Source: Bdellovibrionales bacterium (GTDB taxonomy: Bacteria; Bdellovibrionota; UBA1018; CAIMNF01). From it: a stretch of 64,000 nt of DNA. The translations under genes and the position numbers were made by a program. The stretch lies in contig JAFEAO010000005.1 of the NCBI GenBank assembly GCA_018266375.1, positions 610,685-674,684 of the forward strand, in the 5' to 3' direction. The notes below the pieces were generated by a model. That model had not been told where the DNA came from. It searched no databases and saw only the letters and a list, made by a program, of their open reading frames with translations. Shown piece by piece: positions 8,328-16,651 of this stretch. Positions within the stretch are counted from its first letter, which is position 1. Each line of letters begins with the position of its first letter.

Positions 8328-9174
8328 CCAGCTCCGCACCGTTACATTGCTCTCAGTGGCGACGCTGATGTTGTCGTCGTGCGCGCCGATCCTATCCAAA
8401 CGTACGGACGAGCAGGCGTGGATCGAGTATATGCAAGATCTCAAATCCAAGCGCGAGCCCGCGTCGAACGCGCAACCCGAAAAATTCAGCGAAATCTCGG
8501 TTCGCGGGATTCTACTGTCTTGTAACAAGAGTCCCCAGATTGAGGCTTGTTACCGCCAGAAAGTAACGGTGTCTTTCGATTCGGCGTTTAAGAACGATCC
8601 TTCGTATAGGAAACTGCAAAAAGAGTTTTTGAGCCAGTACTCTTATGACCGCGTATTTGCGGAAGTTCAATCATTCCATCAAGTGTTGCTCTCGGGCATG
8701 GAACTTCGTGCGGTCGATCACATCCGTGACCTCCATGAAAAATGCGGTGATCGCGACGAGATCGGCGTGACGATTCATTCGTTCGGACCGTTTTTAGGCG
8801 GGGATACCGAAATTCCAAAAGGCTATTACAGCTGCTTGAACGACGAGATCGAAAAGGACGAAGATCAGCTCCTCAGCGAAACAACCGAGCGTCTCGGCCT
8901 CACGATCGTCACTCCTGAAGCCAAGCAATGGATTCGCGAGCGCCAGATTGATCCGGTGTACGAAAAGTACACGCATGATTTTTTCCAAAAACAGATGAGC
9001 CTCGAAAAAAAGGAATGGGACGCATCCGCGGACGAGATCAAGGACCGCATTGAGACGCACGAGTCCCTTCACTCGGCGGTTAAACGCTTGAGCACCGAGT
9101 TGCGCGGCCAATACAAGTTTTTACCGGTCGAAATTTATCTAACCAAGCTTTACAAGGAGACGAAGCGCCAATGA
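8317..9174 (+). CDS. Hypothetical lipoprotein
   Basis: A 285-residue protein with a lipoprotein signal (lipobox LSSC, Cys about 22). The mature part is charged and mostly helical, with cysteines at SCNK, EACY, KCGD and SCLN. No family is recognised. Its last bases ATGA overlap the next start, and it overlaps the previous gene by 11 bases, so it belongs to a tight operon of secreted proteins running to about 12456. A scaffold or accessory role for the large HEFAH lipoprotein at the operon end is possible but unproven. Confidence 0.65.
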   Translation: MLRNQLRTVTLLSVATLMLSSCAPILSKRTDEQAWIEYMQDLKSKREPASNAQPEKFSEISVRGILLSCNKSPQIEACYRQKVTVSFDSAFKNDPSYRKLQKEFLSQYSYDRVFAEVQSFHQVLLSGMELRAVDHIRDLHEKCGDRDEIGVTIHSFGPFLGGDTEIPKGYYSCLNDEIEKDEDQLLSETTERLGLTIVTPEAKQWIRERQIDPVYEKYTHDFFQKQMSLEKKEWDASADEIKDRIETHESLHSAVKRLSTELRGQYKFLPVEIYLTKLYKETKRQ

Positions 9175-9677
9175 AGAACGTATTATGGCTGGGTTGCGTA
9201 TTTGTCGCCCTGTCGGCGTGTTCACCGGCAAAGTTCGACGTCAAGCACGCGACTTTCAACGGTGAAAACGCTTTTGTCGCGACTAAAGACCAGATCATCA
9301 ATAAACTTCAGCAAGACGGGGTGCTTGAAGGCGTACAAACTTCAAGTATTGATCGGACGTATGAAATCGCCGTAACCAACACGAGCACCCGGTATTTTAT
9401 TAAAGACAACAAAGTAGTATCGATGATTCGCAATCCGCAAGGCGATGAGACTAAGCTGATTTACTGGCGTTACAAGTTCCAAGGCAAACTTTATCGAGAC
9501 GTTGAAATGCTAAGCGATGGTCTGATGGGCCACCGTCTGCCGCTTCGTCAGATCGCATGCGACGACTGCTCGGTCGCCGAAGCGGGAAAGGCTCCGGACT
9601 CTGGCAACGGCGTCGGCGTGATTTACGATCCAAGTTCGGAACAAGTGAAGAGGGTTTTCTATTATGACTCTCACTAA
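9171..9677 (+). CDS. Hypothetical lipoprotein
   Basis: A 168-residue lipoprotein (lipobox LSAC, Cys about 17) of unknown function. The mature region is compact and beta-rich (KLIYWRYKFQGKLYRDVEML) and has a CDDC cysteine pair. It is coupled to the preceding gene by ATGA and overlaps the next gene by 14 bases, so all three lipoproteins should be made in step. No family recognised. Confidence 0.65.
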   Translation: MKNVLWLGCVFVALSACSPAKFDVKHATFNGENAFVATKDQIINKLQQDGVLEGVQTSSIDRTYEIAVTNTSTRYFIKDNKVVSMIRNPQGDETKLIYWRYKFQGKLYRDVEMLSDGLMGHRLPLRQIACDDCSVAEAGKAPDSGNGVGVIYDPSSEQVKRVFYYDSH

Positions 9678-12456
9678 AACCCGGTTCAAGATCGTCATTC
9701 TTGCGATGTTCGCGCTAAGCTCTTGCACGCAGGATGAGCATCGCCTGTGGATACAGGTTCAAAACGCGAAAAAGGAAACGGCATCAAGCCGCAAGCCCGC
9801 GCAAAATCGTCCTCAGTGTTTTTCGGACCGTTATCGCCAGGACCTCATTGCAGCCGACATCGTCGATTTTGAAAAAGATTATTACGCCAAATATAAAGAT
9901 CAAAAACCGTCAACGTTTCAATTCGGTGATCAAAACTTTTCTTCTCTCCATCCGTTGACGATTGCGTTCCTGAGCCATAAAAGAAATCTCGATAAAACTT
10001 ACGGTTCAAGCTGGATCGCGACTTCGCCGGCACAAGCGGCATGTAACGGATCTGATAAAACTGGCAACTGCTTCGTCGAAGCGCTTTACGGCGGCAATGG
10101 TGCCGGTGTCGATGAAGGTTTGATGCACTACTGGTTTTTTCTGAAAACCGGATATGTGATGTCGGCTCAGAAAGTTTATCCTTGGTTCAAATCCCCAATC
10201 ATCATCGACGTTTCGCCGAAGGATGTTCCGCTTCAAAACTACCTCTTTGATGCAAACGAGTGGAGAGCTTGGTGGAAGATGGCCAATTTGCTTCCGGCAT
10301 CCATGATCCAAATGCCTTCGTTGCAGACGATCCATCGCTTGCCTCGAGGCGCGCCGCCCGATGAGTGGAAGGGCACTTTGACCTGCGGATTGTCGACCGG
10401 TAGGTGGAACGCCGGTTTCATCACTCTCGGCGAGGGGTGCTTGACCGTAAATAAACGTGCACCACTGGATCAAAAAGCGTCTTACTTTTATTCGGCGACG
10501 ACTCATGAATTTGCTCACCGCCTTGCGGCTTGGAACTTCAGCAAAGACAAAAATGGGCCTGAGGTGAGTCTTGCCGAATCTCCCGAGTTCATGGCGCTTT
10601 CGGGCTGGAAAAAAGAAGAGCTGGTCGAGAAAACGACGGGCAAGATTTCGATGGTCTGGAAAAATAACGAAAATGGCGAGTACGTGACAAGTTATTCGCG
10701 CACGAGTCCTGCCGAGGACTTCGCCGAGAGCGTCGGCTATTTCCGCATGAAGCCGGAGTGGGTGCAGGAAAAATCGCCGCTCAAGTACCGGTACATCCGC
10801 GAAAAAGTTTACGGCAAGCAAGGATACACAGCCACTGAACTGAATGAGACGTACACGCGGATGATTAGCGACGATGTGATCGAAAGTATCGATACCTGGT
10901 TAACGCCTTGTACGGGTGTCACGCCGGAATCGCCTGCGCTCGATAATGCCGCGTATTCCAAAATTCCAGGCACAATCCAGATTACGGTTCCGATCGACAA
11001 AAGTGCCACTTCTTGCATTCAAGTCAAAGTCACGAACAGAATCGCCAAATCGGTCGCCGACATTCGTTACGATGAACCGGAAGGCTGCGAAGTCATGAAT
11101 AAGTCCGAAGCTGACATTGTTCAGGGCGTAGCCAAAACGATTGGATACAAACTCGATCCGTATTTGAAAAACGACGCTAAAGTTACCGACATGATGAAAA
11201 ACGTGACGGAGTTCCGCAAGGCGATGACCGAGGAGTTCGATGCCCGCACCCTCGTGCTCGCATGCTGGCGCCAGGACAGTCCTCAGGCTTGTTACGACTC
11301 GAAACTTGAAACCCGTTACAAAGAGCTCTACGAAAAAAATAAAGCACTCATCACCGCTGGAACCGAGGATGTCGCCGAAATCGAGCACAGCCGGTTCAAG
11401 CGTAACTTTAGCTATGAAGTTCAGATGGGGAAGGTGAGCGAGTTCTACGAGAACCTCATGTTCGCGGAGACGGCTAAGATCCCCGGTCTTGTCGACAGAA
11501 TTTGGAACGATTGCAAATCGAAAGCCGGGCCGATCACCGCGACGAAACTGAGCCCGTATACCCCAGGAGCGGCTTACATGCCTCCGGAGATGCTCAACTG
11601 CGTGAACCGCTCGCTTGAGGACGATCAGTTCGTTCAACTCCGTACTTCAGCCGGCGCGGATCGCGATCCCGCGATCACCATCGTAGCCGCCGATGCTCGT
11701 GAGTGGATCGATCAACGTGTGCTCTTACCGCGCTTTAAAGCGGCGCTTGATCAAAAACTCGCTGAAGCGAGTAAAGCCGATCAGGACCGTTTGGCAGGCA
11801 TGAAAGCCCCGCAAGCCGATCGGATTGCGAGCGCAATGACCAAGGACTGGTCATGGCAACCGGACGGACAGTATTTTAGCTACGTCAACTGCCGCGCGGA
11901 AGCCGGCAAACGTCTGAACGGTGTTTTCACGCCTTCCGACTATCGGTTTGTGAGCCTCGGCGCTGAGCTCGACGGACTTGGAAACCAGATTTGCGAAAAA
12001 GTCCGCGTGTACGTCAACGCGAATGCAAACAAGCCGGGCCCGGGCAAGCCCCGGACCGAAGCCCGTGCTCCGGCTGATGCCCCGGCGATGGTGGTGGAGC
12101 AAACTCCGGAAGCGCTCTGGAAAAAGCTCTCGCCGGCTTTGGTCGCTCAGGCTCAGGGACGTTTCAATCACTGCCGCAATAAAGTGTACTTTGCCAGAAA
12201 GCTTCGTCGGTTTTGCCTCTTTACCGAGCCGGTTGTCGATGATCAGGACCAGTATAGAAAGAACGCCTGGAGCTGGACGCGCGACCGCGGCGTCCACGCT
12301 TGGATGAAGGATCCCGAAGTTCAGAAGTACTATACGTCCAAAGGGTATTCGGAAAGCGCGTTTTTTGACGCGGTTCAGGCCCGCGTGGACGAAGAAAGTC
12401 AAGAGTTTGTCGATGCGATCAACGCCGCATTCTTCGACGAAAATTCTGATCAATAA
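9664..12456 (+). CDS. Large lipoprotein with HEFAH zinc-peptidase motif
   Basis: A 930-residue predicted lipoprotein (lipobox LSSC near residue 20). HEFAH at residues 281-285 is a classical HExxH zinc site, and the segment SPAEDFAESVGYF at 349-361 supplies acidic residues (E351 or E355) at the spacing of a gluzincin third ligand, as in zincins that carry an EDFAE-type helix. Residues about 20-400 therefore look like a zincin catalytic part. The remaining 530 residues are helical with paired cysteines (for example CWRQDSPQACYDSK and DCKSKAGP) and match nothing I recognise. It is last in a run of three overlapping lipoprotein genes. Likely a cell-envelope or surface protease; substrate unknown. 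Confidence 0.68.
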   Translation: MTLTKTRFKIVILAMFALSSCTQDEHRLWIQVQNAKKETASSRKPAQNRPQCFSDRYRQDLIAADIVDFEKDYYAKYKDQKPSTFQFGDQNFSSLHPLTIAFLSHKRNLDKTYGSSWIATSPAQAACNGSDKTGNCFVEALYGGNGAGVDEGLMHYWFFLKTGYVMSAQKVYPWFKSPIIIDVSPKDVPLQNYLFDANEWRAWWKMANLLPASMIQMPSLQTIHRLPRGAPPDEWKGTLTCGLSTGRWNAGFITLGEGCLTVNKRAPLDQKASYFYSATTHEFAHRLAAWNFSKDKNGPEVSLAESPEFMALSGWKKEELVEKTTGKISMVWKNNENGEYVTSYSRTSPAEDFAESVGYFRMKPEWVQEKSPLKYRYIREKVYGKQGYTATELNETYTRMISDDVIESIDTWLTPCTGVTPESPALDNAAYSKIPGTIQITVPIDKSATSCIQVKVTNRIAKSVADIRYDEPEGCEVMNKSEADIVQGVAKTIGYKLDPYLKNDAKVTDMMKNVTEFRKAMTEEFDARTLVLACWRQDSPQACYDSKLETRYKELYEKNKALITAGTEDVAEIEHSRFKRNFSYEVQMGKVSEFYENLMFAETAKIPGLVDRIWNDCKSKAGPITATKLSPYTPGAAYMPPEMLNCVNRSLEDDQFVQLRTSAGADRDPAITIVAADAREWIDQRVLLPRFKAALDQKLAEASKADQDRLAGMKAPQADRIASAMTKDWSWQPDGQYFSYVNCRAEAGKRLNGVFTPSDYRFVSLGAELDGLGNQICEKVRVYVNANANKPGPGKPRTEARAPADAPAMVVEQTPEALWKKLSPALVAQAQGRFNHCRNKVYFARKLRRFCLFTEPVVDDQDQYRKNAWSWTRDRGVHAWMKDPEVQKYYTSKGYSESAFFDAVQARVDEESQEFVDAINAAFFDENSDQ

Positions 12457-12569
12457 AATTCAAGCTGTGTCCGCCAAGACCCGATGAGCGGATAAGACAA
12501 GGAAGTTGCGCAGACCAGGGATGAGGTCGTAGGCGAAGTCAACGCCGGAGCGTAAACGGAGAAAAGGTC

Positions 12570-12968
12570 ATGCGCACGTTTAAAAGAGCAGGGGCAGTGC
12601 TCGCAGCACTCGTTGGTTTCACTTCCGCCACTCACGCAGCCGAAATTAACGTCTATCAAGTTTATCGTTCGATCGATCTCGGCGAGTCCGAGACGCTTCC
12701 ACCGAAAGACATCTTTATCAGCGCCGGCTCCACACAAGGCGTAAAAAGGGGTGCCGTTCTTGACGTCTATCGCCGCATCTCGAGTTTCGATAACCTCACA
12801 CAAAAGCACATGGGTGACCACATGATCCCGGTCGGTCGATTGAAAGTGATTCATGTCGACGAGCAAACCGCGATCGCACGCCTCGATAAGTTCGTATCGA
12901 CCGACTCCGAACCGGCATTGCTTCCGCAAGCCGTGATGATCGGCGACGTCGTTCGGCTCTCCCAATAG
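12570..12968 (+). CDS. Small exported protein, FlgT C-terminal-like
   Basis: A 132-residue protein with a signal peptide (cleaved after about residue 23, THA-A). The mature part has the pattern G-x-x-x-G-V-K-x-G-A-x-L-D-V-Y-R followed by VGRLKVIHVDEQTAIARL, which resembles the small beta-barrel-like C-terminal domain of FlgT and related periplasmic proteins that recur in Bdellovibrio-like genomes. The ribosome binding site is GGAGA before the ATG. It follows the HEFAH gene after 113 bases in which I see nothing else, and is closed by a strong terminator. Precise role unknown. Confidence 0.6.
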   Translation: MRTFKRAGAVLAALVGFTSATHAAEINVYQVYRSIDLGESETLPPKDIFISAGSTQGVKRGAVLDVYRRISSFDNLTQKHMGDHMIPVGRLKVIHVDEQTAIARLDKFVSTDSEPALLPQAVMIGDVVRLSQ

Positions 12969-12993
12969 ATTGCTTAAATAATTTTAAAACTGG

Positions 12994-13027
12994 CCCGCGA
13001 AGCTTCAAACCTCGCGGGCGTTTCTAT
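12994..13027 (+). terminator. Rho-independent terminator
   Basis: GCCCGCGA (12994-13001) pairs perfectly with TCGCGGGC (13013-13020) around an 11-base loop and is followed by GTTTCTATTT. It closes the 12570 gene and so the accessory block. Confidence 0.8.
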
Positions 13028-13081
13028 TTGAGCTAAATTGGCAGCGAGCTCAATCCACTGTTGATCGACGAAGATCAGATC

Positions 13082-13471
13082 TCAATTCGCGAGAGATTCT
13101 TCAGCTTCAACCGCTGAAATATCCGATTCGGAATTTTTCCGGCGTGCATGGATGAAGTGCACCTGATCCGTGTGGATCTCGGTCGTATAGCGGGTCTTAC
13201 CTTGATCATCCTCGTATTTGTTCGATCGGATGCGCCCCTCAATGAGGAGCGGCATGCCTTTTTGCAGCTGTTGCTGGCACCACTCCGCGGGTTTTCCCCA
13301 CACCACGATTCGATGCCAAGTGGTATCGGATTCTTGTTTGTCCTTGTCTTTGGACAGTGGATTCTCGGTGGCGAGCGAAAAATTAGCGACCGATGTCCCA
13401 TTTTGGGTTGTTCTTAAGATCGGATCGACACCGAGCCGTCCCATCAAAATGACTTTGTTAATATCACGCAT
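13082..13471 (-). CDS. ssb: Single-stranded DNA-binding protein lacking the acidic tip
   Basis: A 129-residue SSB that coats single-stranded DNA in replication and repair. The OB fold covers residues 1-106: INKVILMGRLGVDPILR at the start, TTWHRIVVWGKPAEWC in the middle, and LLIEGRIRSNKYEDDQGKTR near the end. The C-terminal tail is only about 20 residues (ending EAEESLAN) and lacks the DDDIPF-type acidic tip through which standard SSB recruits partner proteins. This may therefore be a secondary SSB, with the main copy elsewhere. It is divergent from ribD across about 63 bases. Confidence 0.92.
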   Translation of the reverse strand: MRDINKVILMGRLGVDPILRTTQNGTSVANFSLATENPLSKDKDKQESDTTWHRIVVWGKPAEWCQQQLQKGMPLLIEGRIRSNKYEDDQGKTRYTTEIHTDQVHFIHARRKNSESDISAVEAEESLAN

Positions 13472-13534
13472 AACTATCTATTCCTTTCGTGTTTGTGCTT
13501 TCTTTTATCGGTGCATATTGCGATTCTTATGCCA

Positions 13535-14680
13535 ATGAAGAATTGGAAACTGAGAGACGGATTTGCATTGGGCGGTCGACTGGATCGCACGCTCTCAGAC
13601 CGAATTCAGCCGCTCTTTCCCGCTCCGAACGCTCCAAACTCCAACGATCCTCAACAACAAGTTGGCGACGACCTTTATTGGATGGAGCAGGCGCTGCTTA
13701 CCGCGATGGAAGGAGTCGGTTGGACCTGTCCGAATCCGAGCGTGGGAGCAGTGATTATGGATCCCAAGACCGGAAAAGAAATCAGCCGAGGCTTCACGCA
13801 AGCTTTTAGATGCGAGCACGCCGAAAGAATGGCCGTGCTGAACGCAAAAAATAAACCTATGGACGGCGCGACACTTTACGTGACGCTTGAGCCTTGCAGT
13901 CACACCGGAAATCAGCCGCCGTGTGCGGATCTCGTCATCAAGCAGGGAATCAAACGCGTCGTGATCGGCTCATCAGACAATGATCCGCGTGTAAACGGCG
14001 GCGGAATTAAAAAACTGCAAGATGCCGGAATCGAAGTCGTGACGGGTATCTTCGAAGACGAATGCCAAGCTTGGCATTTTCCGTTTTTACGTTCGCGCGA
14101 GCCTTTGCATAAAATCGTGTGGATCGCAAAGTGGGCGCAGACATTGGACGGCGACATGGCGGATGCAAAGGGTGATTCGAAATGGATCACCGGTCCTAAA
14201 TCCAGAGCTTATACCCACTGGCTCCGGCAAAAGTACGACGTCATCGTGATCGGCGCCGAAACATTTCTTAAAGATCATCCGCGTCTCACTGTAAGAGACT
14301 GTGCGCAACCGCACCGACGTAATCCGATGCGAGTGATCGTTGATCCTAAAAATAAACTCGCGACGCACAATCTGGATCCCGAAATTCGAGTCATCAAGTC
14401 TTGGGGTAAAGATCTCGTGAAGGAAGTTGAATCGATTCAACTCGAACCGCCTCTTCAGAGCGTGATGGTGGAGGGTGGACCGGCGCTTTTGAACGCGCTG
14501 ATTCTGGAGGATGTTTTCGATGCAGTCCATCAGTTTGTTGCGCCAAAAACTTTTTCGCCCATCGCAGGTGCGAATTCGAGTCGCTATCGCGTAAATTGGT
14601 TACCTTCTACCAATTGGTATTGTGCGGCCCATCAAAAAATCGACGCTGACGACTTGCATGAATGGGTAAAGTGCTTTTAA
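13535..14680 (+). CDS. ribD: Riboflavin biosynthesis bifunctional deaminase/reductase RibD
   Basis: RibD deaminates the pyrimidine made by GTP cyclohydrolase II and then reduces its ribose chain, two steps of riboflavin synthesis in the cytoplasm. The deaminase domain has the zinc site CEHAERMAVLNA with LEPCSHTGNQPPCADL. The reductase domain follows (WAQTLDGDMADAKGDSKWIT, RVIVDPK, VMVEGGPALLNAL). The chosen ATG leaves an N-terminal extension of about 45 residues before the deaminase core. An upstream start adds 14 hydrophobic residues with no support. No other rib gene and no FMN riboswitch is visible nearby, so it is unlinked from the rest of the pathway here. Confidence 0.93.
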   Translation: MKNWKLRDGFALGGRLDRTLSDRIQPLFPAPNAPNSNDPQQQVGDDLYWMEQALLTAMEGVGWTCPNPSVGAVIMDPKTGKEISRGFTQAFRCEHAERMAVLNAKNKPMDGATLYVTLEPCSHTGNQPPCADLVIKQGIKRVVIGSSDNDPRVNGGGIKKLQDAGIEVVTGIFEDECQAWHFPFLRSREPLHKIVWIAKWAQTLDGDMADAKGDSKWITGPKSRAYTHWLRQKYDVIVIGAETFLKDHPRLTVRDCAQPHRRNPMRVIVDPKNKLATHNLDPEIRVIKSWGKDLVKEVESIQLEPPLQSVMVEGGPALLNALILEDVFDAVHQFVAPKTFSPIAGANSSRYRVNWLPSTNWYCAAHQKIDADDLHEWVKCF

Positions 14681-14715
14681 GATAAGGAATACACATTATT
14701 AAGGAGACATCTAAA

Positions 14716-15195
14716 ATGAAAAAGTGGTTTGTCGTGATGCTTGCAGCAACTGTCGCTCTCTCAGCCTGTTCTAAAAAGAAGGCGGAAGATGAAAGCACCC
14801 TCCCGAGCGCTGCTAACGCAGACGAAAACATGATGGGCGACTCCGATAGCGGTAAGGCGATGGGGCTTCAAACCGTTCACTTCGGTTACGATGCTTACAC
14901 CTTGGATGACAGCGCGAAGAATGTTCTCAAGAACAACGCGCAGATCATGAAAGACAAGGCTTCCGCAAAAATTCAGATCGAAGGTCACTGCGATCAACGC
15001 GGCGGCATTCAATACAATATCGCGCTCGGCGAAAAACGTGCGAACGCGGCTAAGAAATTTATGGTCGATCAAGGGATCAAAGCTGAGCGCATCTCTACCA
15101 TCAGTATGGGTAAAGAAAAGCCGGTCGACAATGGAACGACTGAAGACGCTTACGCTAAGAACCGTCGTGGCAACTTTGTGGTAACTTCCCGCTAG
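14716..15195 (+). CDS. pal: Peptidoglycan-associated lipoprotein Pal
   Basis: Pal anchors the outer membrane to peptidoglycan and works with Tol proteins during cell constriction. The 159-residue product has a lipobox (LSAC, Cys 18), a charged linker and a C-terminal OmpA-like domain (residues about 52-158) with the peptidoglycan-binding pattern IQIEGHCDQRGGIQYNIALG followed by EKRANAAKKF. AAGGAG precedes the ATG. TolB, TolA, TolQ and TolR genes are not next to it, but a CpoB-like TPR protein gene is two genes downstream, as in many Tol-Pal loci. Confidence 0.95.
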   Translation: MKKWFVVMLAATVALSACSKKKAEDESTLPSAANADENMMGDSDSGKAMGLQTVHFGYDAYTLDDSAKNVLKNNAQIMKDKASAKIQIEGHCDQRGGIQYNIALGEKRANAAKKFMVDQGIKAERISTISMGKEKPVDNGTTEDAYAKNRRGNFVVTSR

Positions 15196-15692
15196 TGAGT
15201 AATTGCGTGCGGGGTTTTTTCCAATTGCATGAAGCAAAAGGGGTACTGCTTAAAAGAGCAGTGCCCCTTTTGCTTCTGGCATTTTCCGCGTGTTCTATTA
15301 CCGCTGTCCGTCCCGCACAAGAAATGTCCAACATGGAGGTCGCCATTCGCGCGGCTAAAGAGGTGAGCGCGGATGTCCTGGCCCCGGAGTTGTTCCGCAT
15401 GGCCCAGGAAACGAGTTTGAAAGCCCGCCGGGAATACCGGCTTAAAAATTTTAAAGACGCGAAGGTTTTCGCCGATCAAGCCCGCACTTACGCCGAGCGT
15501 TCGGAGTTCGAATCCATTCGTAACGGCGGTAAACGTGAAATCGTGCCGACTGATCCGTTGGCTGAGCCTTCATATCCGGTCGAGCAGATTGATCCCAACA
15601 GTCAATCCTCATCACCTAGCGGCGCAGCCGGAGCGGCGGGCGCCACCGGTGCGATGCCTCCAGCTCCAGGAAAACCTGGCGCAAATCAGTGA
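15195..15692 (+). CDS. DUF4398 domain lipoprotein
   Basis: A protein with a lipobox (FSAC) and a mature region with the DUF4398 pattern: A-x-x-A-G/A-A-x-x-x-A-P-E-L-F-x-x-A followed by a helix of Ala, Lys and Glu (SLKARREYRLKNFKDAKVFA). The C-terminus is a low-complexity Gly/Ala/Pro tail. DUF4398 lipoproteins often sit beside Pal or OmpA-like proteins. The start is unsure: GTG at 15195 overlaps the pal stop, but gives about 20 residues before the hydrophobic core, and TTG at 15225 would fit a signal peptide better. A strong hairpin covers bases 15236-15271, inside the signal-peptide codons. Confidence 0.78.
   Translation: MSNCVRGFFQLHEAKGVLLKRAVPLLLLAFSACSITAVRPAQEMSNMEVAIRAAKEVSADVLAPELFRMAQETSLKARREYRLKNFKDAKVFADQARTYAERSEFESIRNGGKREIVPTDPLAEPSYPVEQIDPNSQSSSPSGAAGAAGATGAMPPAPGKPGANQ
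15236..15271 (+). terminator. 15-bp hairpin after pal, inside the next gene's signal-peptide codons
   Basis: AAAAGGGGTACTGCT (15236-15250) and AGCAGTGCCCCTTTT (15257-15271) pair along 15 bp with one G-U wobble around a six-base loop, with A-rich and T-rich outer edges as in a bidirectional terminator. It starts 41 bases after the pal stop. Since the lipoprotein frame runs through it, it may act as an attenuator or control translation rather than end the transcript fully. Confidence 0.7.
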
Positions 15693-15711
15693 TTTTTGAG
15701 AGGATCTTTGT

Positions 15712-16632
15712 ATGAACTTTCGCCAATCGAGCCTCATTTTTGCCGTGGTGTGCACATCAGTTGTGAGCCTGATTTCTCTCAGTTCTTGCGTCACCACAAG
15801 ACAGCAAATGAACGAGGAGAAGGGGATCTCCGACGAATCGGCAAGTGCGACCAGTGCTCAGCCGCAAAGTAATTCCGTAAAGAGCGAAGACATCAGTAAG
15901 CCGGACCCTGTGGTTCAAACTTTTCCTCCGAGCCCGGTCGCTCAAACTCCACCGGTCACAGCACCGGTGCCTTCCAATAATAATGGTGACGGTAAAAATC
16001 AGACCGTACTCGTACCGGCGACTACCGCAGCTTCTACTCCGACCGTCGCAACCGGTTCAGGCGGTAGCTACACAATGGACGAGATCCGTTCGGAAATGGC
16101 GCGCTTGACTGGGAAGGTCGACGAGCTCGAGCACGAAAAGCAAATTCGCGAAGTCGAGCGCACTGAAGAGCAAAAAAAGTTGCAAGAAAAGATCGCCACT
16201 CTTGAAAAGCAACTTCAGGAAAAGGCCGACGCGTCGGTTCCAAAAATTCCTGAAGGCAAGACTCCTTTCGAAGCGGGTAAAGACGCTTACTTCAACGAGC
16301 ACTACGAAGAAGCGGTCGTGTATCTAGATAAGGCGATCAGCATCAAAGATACCGGCAAAGAGGCCGAGGAGGCGTTTTACATCCGTGGTGAATGTAAGTT
16401 CAAACTCAAAAATTACCAGGCGGCGATCATCGACTACTCGAAGTTCCCCGAGAAATTCCCGAAGAGCTCTTACCATCCGAAAGCTTTACTCCGGATCGCT
16501 GAGAGCTTCGATGCGATGGGACTGAAGGACGACGGTAAGGCTTTCTATCAAAACCTGGTGGATCAATTTCCAAAGACCGCCGAAGGCAAACTCGCCAAGA
16601 AGCGCTTGAGCGCTCCGGCTAAAAAGAAATAG
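15712..16632 (+). CDS. CpoB/YbgF-like coiled-coil TPR lipoprotein
   Basis: A 306-residue exported protein with a lipobox-like LSSC near residue 26, a long Ser/Pro/Thr linker (about 30-118), a coiled coil (about 120-172, RSEMARLTGKVDELEHEK and following) and tetratricopeptide repeats (about 180-300) including DAYFNEHYEEAVVYLDKAI and AFYQNLVDQFPKTAEGKLA. This order matches CpoB (YbgF), which links Tol-Pal constriction to peptidoglycan synthesis in the periplasm. Lying two genes after pal supports the call. It differs from enteric CpoB in having a lipobox and a long linker. Symbol withheld because orthology is not shown. Confidence 0.78.
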   Translation: MNFRQSSLIFAVVCTSVVSLISLSSCVTTRQQMNEEKGISDESASATSAQPQSNSVKSEDISKPDPVVQTFPPSPVAQTPPVTAPVPSNNNGDGKNQTVLVPATTAASTPTVATGSGGSYTMDEIRSEMARLTGKVDELEHEKQIREVERTEEQKKLQEKIATLEKQLQEKADASVPKIPEGKTPFEAGKDAYFNEHYEEAVVYLDKAISIKDTGKEAEEAFYIRGECKFKLKNYQAAIIDYSKFPEKFPKSSYHPKALLRIAESFDAMGLKDDGKAFYQNLVDQFPKTAEGKLAKKRLSAPAKKK

Positions 16633-16651
16633 CGGAAAAGAAATAATTAAA

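Noticed and set aside
10006..10821. 271-residue minus-strand open frame within the HEFAH lipoprotein gene
   Set aside because: Antisense shadow rich in Arg; the plus-strand gene has lipobox, zinc motif and operon overlaps.
14593..14620. AATTGGT/ACCAATT inverted repeat near the end of ribD
   Set aside because: It lies inside well-conserved coding sequence with no T-run, so chance is enough.
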